From Enoplolaimus lenunculus (Eukaryota > Nematoda > Enoplea > Enoplida > Thoracostomopsidae): DNA of 64,000 nt. Positions 59,593 through 64,000 of this stretch are shown piece after piece. The translations under genes and the position numbers were made by a program. Location of the stretch: positions 1 to 64,000 of the forward strand of contig JASANG010002344.1 in NCBI GenBank assembly GCA_030248215.1. Reading direction: 5' to 3'. Each line of letters opens with the position of its first letter. The first letter of the stretch is position 1. A model generated the notes under the pieces. The model worked only from the letters and a program-made list of their open reading frames with translations, was not told the DNA's origin and did not search any database.

Positions 59593-62300
59593 AGGTATAG
59601 CTGGTTGGAAACGGATAGCAAAAATGTTAACGAACACGAATAGGTATCTTACGTTAATGGCCCCCGTTACACAATAGTTGATTTACACAAAAGAAAATAC
59701 CGTTCTCAGAACATACATGTTTATATATACTAGACAAAAGCATTTTTAAAACGCAAAAAGCGTTTTATATTTTTGACACAATTTCTTAAAGTTGACAAAT
59801 ATTATCTCAGATTTCATACAAAAAACTGATTATTAAAGTACAGTTCGCAATTAAGCCAGCTTTGTAGAAAAGCTATTATATTATCATTTGATGGACTACT
59901 TTCGTTGATTAGGTTTAGTCTTTCACGCAGGTTTCGTGTTACCATTTTGTACCAAAAAGGGTGTTGCATTAATGTTCACATGTGCCGATGCGGTTGCTGC
60001 CATGATGCAACGAGAAGTATAAAATACTGGAGCCGATGTCGAAGCCGGACGTCTAAACTAAATTTTCCTGAGCAGCAGGTAGACATCAAGTTGTACCTTG
60101 GTTTACGCGATAGCAGGTTATTTTTTAAAATTCGGTTCTAATTTAATCAACTTAAAATGTCAAGCTGCGAGAACCGGTTGTGATTTCTTTTATGCTTTCA
60201 AACACGAAAAACACGCAGCGCCTTTTATGGAACGCCAATAAAAACGACTTTAACACAAAAACAAAAATGAGTATACAGCAAAGCAAGCGAAATGGTCTCC
60301 AAAATTTATTGCACGCTGTTCATTATTTTGCGGAAGCAATCTCCGTTTTGAACAGGAAAACTTATATTTAGCAATAGCTCGCAGACTATAAAAGAAACGA
60401 TGTTGGCCCTGACTCAAAAGCTAACAGCAATAAAAGGAAACCTATGTTGATTGTTGCCAGAATGCGTACGTTGCATGGGTTTCAGACCGCGCTATAGTCA
60501 CTAGTGCATAAAGTCAGAGAAGATTCAGTTTCAATGGCATATATCAATTGTATTTGCCCACAGCCAGGTTTCAATGTGATGGTTCAGTGACAGTAGAAAT
60601 GTATAGATTATGACATTCGCATATTCGGCAGTTTCATATTAGTTTTCTGATTTTTATTCCTCGTGCTCTGAGTTTTTCTTTCTAATCATAGTTTAACTCG
60701 AAAACTAGGTGCAGCACGAAATAATGATCACTGAATAGAGTAAGGTTAAGCTTAAGACTAACTTTTTTGCGTGGCTTAAGGATTAGACTTTTTATCATGT
60801 GTTGAAAATTTGGGAAAGTAAGTTTTGAAATTAAGACAATTTTGTGTGTAGATGCATGGGTATGCCTCACGCACTGCTCTATTAAGAAAGGTTTACCTAA
60901 TTGGCATATTTTGGTTTGCATGTCTTCCTTTGTGCAATTGTTTGCGATAATCGCTGAAATATTCATGGTTATTATTCTGGTGCTTTCATGTTTGCGTTTT
61001 AGTAGTTTTGGGCTGCTGTTACCGTATGACTTCTATTCTGTTATTTTATAACACTTGTGCATCCTCAGGTTGCTTCATAATTTAGTTGAATTAGAACGCG
61101 CATTATAGCGTGTGTGTTTTGTAATGTGTGAAAGCCTGTTACATACAACTGTGCTGTAGAGTTCCAGGCTTCAAGGCTCTGCAATAAACCTGTGAAAACG
61201 TGTGGATCTGTTTGAACCGTATAAAATATAGGAGTGGCATACGTCGACATCAAGTAGAGATCCGAAACTCACTTCGGTCCGGTTCGATTTCAGTTCGCTG
61301 AAACGGCGGTGTCGTATCTAAAACCTACTTCACACCGGTATAGACTTAGCTAGTGGCAGATATTGGCTTTGTTGCAGAAACATAGAAATATAGGTTCTTT
61401 ACTAAGGCTTTAGTGTGTTTCAGGGCGTATGATGTTAGCGTAGTAGCCCTTCACCAACGGCACGGCCTGTTTTCAAGATTTACTATGAAACGTTTGTACA
61501 GCGAAGGCACAGACACAGTTATACAGAAACAAAAGAGAGGTTCCGGCGCCCAACACACCGGACTCGATTTGACAAAATACTCCGCCCATTGTTAAATCCA
61601 ATCGCTTCCGTAATTCAAAACGTAAACCTAAGTTATATAACGCAAACCTTTACAATATTCCAGAACTATTTTTAACCAACCATACATAAACTTCACTATT
61701 ACAGAACTTGTAAATTTATTTTATGTATTTTCACTTTTGTTTCCTTTGCTTTTACTATTGTTTGTTTTCTTTCACTTCGTGTTGTTTCTTTTGCCCTGCT
61801 TCAGCCATCATCTTGCCTAGCTATGTCATTCCCATTGTACCACAATTTAAGTCGACGTTTGACGTAATTCAATTTATGACTTAAGTAGTGGCAAGCATAA
61901 GTCAAAGGTTCGCAATAAGTTTGTTTGCTTGCCAGTTAAAGCTGACGGTGGCACCGGAGTTAACTCAAAATGGAACTTAAGTCATGTCTTTGCAACCAAG
62001 CTAACAAGAAAACACTAAATAGCAATACACTGGTATCAAGAGCTTAGCTGAGTGCCAAGGGCCAGACGGAGCCTGTGGTTCTGCTATTGCCCTTTTGTAA
62101 TGTCTGTCTAATTAATATTCGGCAGTTATCATACGTACTTACGCTTCCTCGTTTCTAAAATTCTGCGCTGTTTTTAGGTTTATATAACAGATGTATCCGA
62201 TTATTATTTAAATATATAGCTGGAAGAGTAGGCGCGAAGCGGATACGAACTTACAACCTTCAGATTTTAGACGGCCAATAAATAAACCTAGTTCAGTTAA
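59593..62300. other. Upstream region of WASHC4, no other gene recognised
   Basis: AT-rich with short frames only. A weak GTTAAGCTTAAGAC...TTGCGTGGCTTAAGG (60743-60782) is a remnant of the TTAGGC-family MITE. Immediately before the WASHC4 start is GTTCAGTTAAATG; the CAG four bases before the ATG could be a splice acceptor for an upstream leader, but nothing proves it. Confidence 0.4.
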
Positions 62301-63805
62301 ATGTCCGGCGACGTTGACATAGATCCTGCTTCTGTAGGTAAGTGAATTGCATGTAGCCGAGTTTGACTTAAAGATGCACGTGCAAACAATTATAGTTTTG
62401 ATTGATATATTATAAGTTATTGTACTTTTCCAAAAGCTTGAAAAATTTCATTTGCATTCTTTCATCATTGTCTTTTAGAATTTGCTGGAAAGGTGCAACT
62501 AAAAAACTTTGGAACGTTTTTGCGTCACTTACCGGCTGAACTTGCTCGAACGGCTCCTGAAGGTGTATTTGATTATCATAACGCATATTATGATCAATGG
62601 TTATCGCCAGTTTGCATTCAGGCAAGACAACCAATTACTAAGACTGTTTTTTGCACATCGATATACATGCTTTTTTGCGGCCTTATTGCACTATTTAGTA
62701 AATTAAACATAAACACAATCATTAAGCCGTATCATTCATCTCAAGCTTAGCAAAAGTTCTTGTGTAATATTTTTAGCTAAGTTTAGGTGTGTAGTGTATA
62801 CTCGGTAGAATATTGTACTGTTCAAATCGAAGTTACATTTTATGTCTGTAGCTGATGAGGATACCTTAACATAGGTGCCAGTACATTCAGCTGCGCATTT
62901 GACGATTGTCATTGTTAAAGGTAATATTAATTGGACGGATGGGAATGGTGAATTGTTTCAAGTAAATGATGTTATAGTATAACGCTGACGAGTCTCAAAG
63001 TTTGCTCACTTTGGTGCGAACTGATAATTTGATTCTGAATAAAGTTGTAATTGTGCTGGCGTCATTGATTGAAGAAATGGACCAATTGGCAAAAGAAGGG
63101 GAAACTAAATTTGCTCCTGGGCTGTTGTTGTATGGTGAAGGTACAATTGGGCATTTGGGTTATTTTGCGAGTTGTGTAGTTTTTATTAATGTTTTGAAAG
63201 CCGAAAATATACACTGTGCAAGAAGTTTTATTAACGGGTTAATTGTAAACTTTACATAGGTTATTTGTAGAGGTTGAAGATATAACTGCTACGGTGTAAA
63301 ATAACTGCTGTTTCTGTATTGCTTTAGGTGTTGCGTGTTTACTATGTTGAGTCCGCATAAGTTATGGCAATAATGACAGTTTTTAAACTGAAGGTGAATT
63401 TGAATGTGTAATATCTTCAGGGTTCATTCCTACTCGTGATACAGCGCAAACGTCCATTGCTTACTATATGCCTTTTCTTCAAGTAAGCCTGTGTTTATAT
63501 AGTAAGTAAAGTCCATCAGATTTAATATATCTGTTATTGTTGTACAGTTTTATTTTTGATACTGCTGAAAGATGTAAAAACATTTTACGAAATAGTTGTG
63601 GTTTGTTGTTCTACTTGCATAAAGGGTTCCACAATTCACAAATACAGGTTGAAGTGCAAGTTTTCTGTATCTAATTAATTATCTGATTTCTAATTATTGT
63701 AAATTTTTTGGTTGATTTGCTTTAGGAGCTCTCGTGCTATGTCGATCGCTGCTTTGAAACCATTCGTAACATAATGCAACAACTTGCATCAATTTATAGC
63801 ATAGA
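62301..63805 (+). CDS. WASHC4: WASHC4 (SWIP), WASH complex subunit 4, exons 1-5
   Basis: 5' part of the gene; it continues past the window. Proposed exons: 62301-62337, 62479-62609, 62978-63140, 63421-63482, 63726-63805 (about 157 residues, phases consistent, all introns GT-AG). Diagnostic segments against human SWIP as I recall it: KVQLKNFGTFL (human EVQLKNYGKFL), GVFDYHNAYYDQWLSP (DVWDFNLDPIALKLLP), SQSLLTLVRTDNLILNKV (EQSSLLELIKTENKVLNKV), GETKFAPGLLLYGEG (AETKFYNGLLFYGEG), and FLQELSCYVDRCFE (FLQELSCFVTRCYE). SWIP is a large helical scaffold of the five-subunit WASH complex, which activates Arp2/3 to build actin on endosomes for cargo sorting. The exon 2 donor (CCA/GTTTGC) is the weakest boundary; the last donor (AGA/GTGAGA) avoids an in-frame TGA. 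The MSGDVDIDPASV start is the only ATG in frame. Confidence 0.88.
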
Positions 63806-64000
63806 GTGAGAGGCAATTGTTTTTAATTAGCAGCAGTTTGTTGTGTGTATGGTGTGCTATTTTATTTATTGTTCATTTAGTATGTAATATATTATTTCAT
63901 TTTGTTTTTGGTTTACATATAGAGAAAGTAGGTTTTGTTGATAGTATGTATCTTAGTGCAGGTTGGAGTACGTATCATTAACTTAACTTCTTATAAATTG
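63806..64000 (+). other. WASHC4 intron 5 (presumed)
   Basis: AT-rich sequence after the exon 5 donor. I could not find a following exon that continues the protein before the window ends. Confidence 0.5.

Noticed and set aside
62479-62750. Small mitochondrial ATP synthase f-like protein in the 85-codon frame
   Set aside because: The hydrophobic C-terminus of that frame is intron sequence. Only the first part is coding, and with the neighbouring exons it matches SWIP far better.
62841-62976. An extra WASHC4 exon (frame with KGNINWTDGNGELF)
   Set aside because: Joining exon 2 at 62609 directly to 62978 gives the expected LSP-Y...SQSLL sequence; the extra segment has no counterpart in SWIP and is best read as intron.

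Overview
The window reads as the repeat-rich genome of an animal, most likely an invertebrate. The only host gene I recognise is at the extreme right end: the first five exons of WASHC4 (SWIP), a scaffold subunit of the WASH actin-nucleating complex. Its short introns (about 140-370 bp), spliced with ordinary GT-AG sites, establish a eukaryote; the WASH family alone does not fix the phylum. I cannot name the species. The TTAGGC hexamers scattered through the window match the nematode telomere repeat, but here they lie inside small transposons, so they are not evidence of a nematode or of a chromosome end.

Layout. (1) 1-17858 is one very long LTR-type element. The two copies of its terminal repeat that can be compared are nearly identical. 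It has no gag-pol that I can recognise and carries a single long minus-strand reading frame (1385-3508) of unknown function. (2) 17859-22600 is tandem-repeat territory, including a hierarchical satellite built on a CCCGGGTAATATCCC-like motif. (3) 22600-48800 is intergenic or intronic DNA studded with short non-autonomous elements: tRNA-derived SINE copies, CACTG-ended MITEs full of TGACTC/TGAGTT motifs, TA-flanked MITEs, and several hAT-like MITE families with 8-bp target duplications, one of which carries the TTAGGC arrays. (4) 48831-57986 is a 9.16-kb foldback (giant inverted-repeat) element with two arms of about 4.4 kb. Each arm is built from an 18-bp minisatellite, a single-copy middle and a 183-bp satellite. 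(5) 57987-62300 is mostly featureless with two more hAT-like MITEs. (6) 62301-63805 is the 5' part of WASHC4.

Most long open frames in the window are by-products of repeats whose unit length is a multiple of three (18 and 183 bp) or of CAA/CAG triplets. The most unusual objects are the foldback element, the long LTR element with its orphan minus-strand frame, and the hAT-like MITE that has dispersed telomere-like hexamers.
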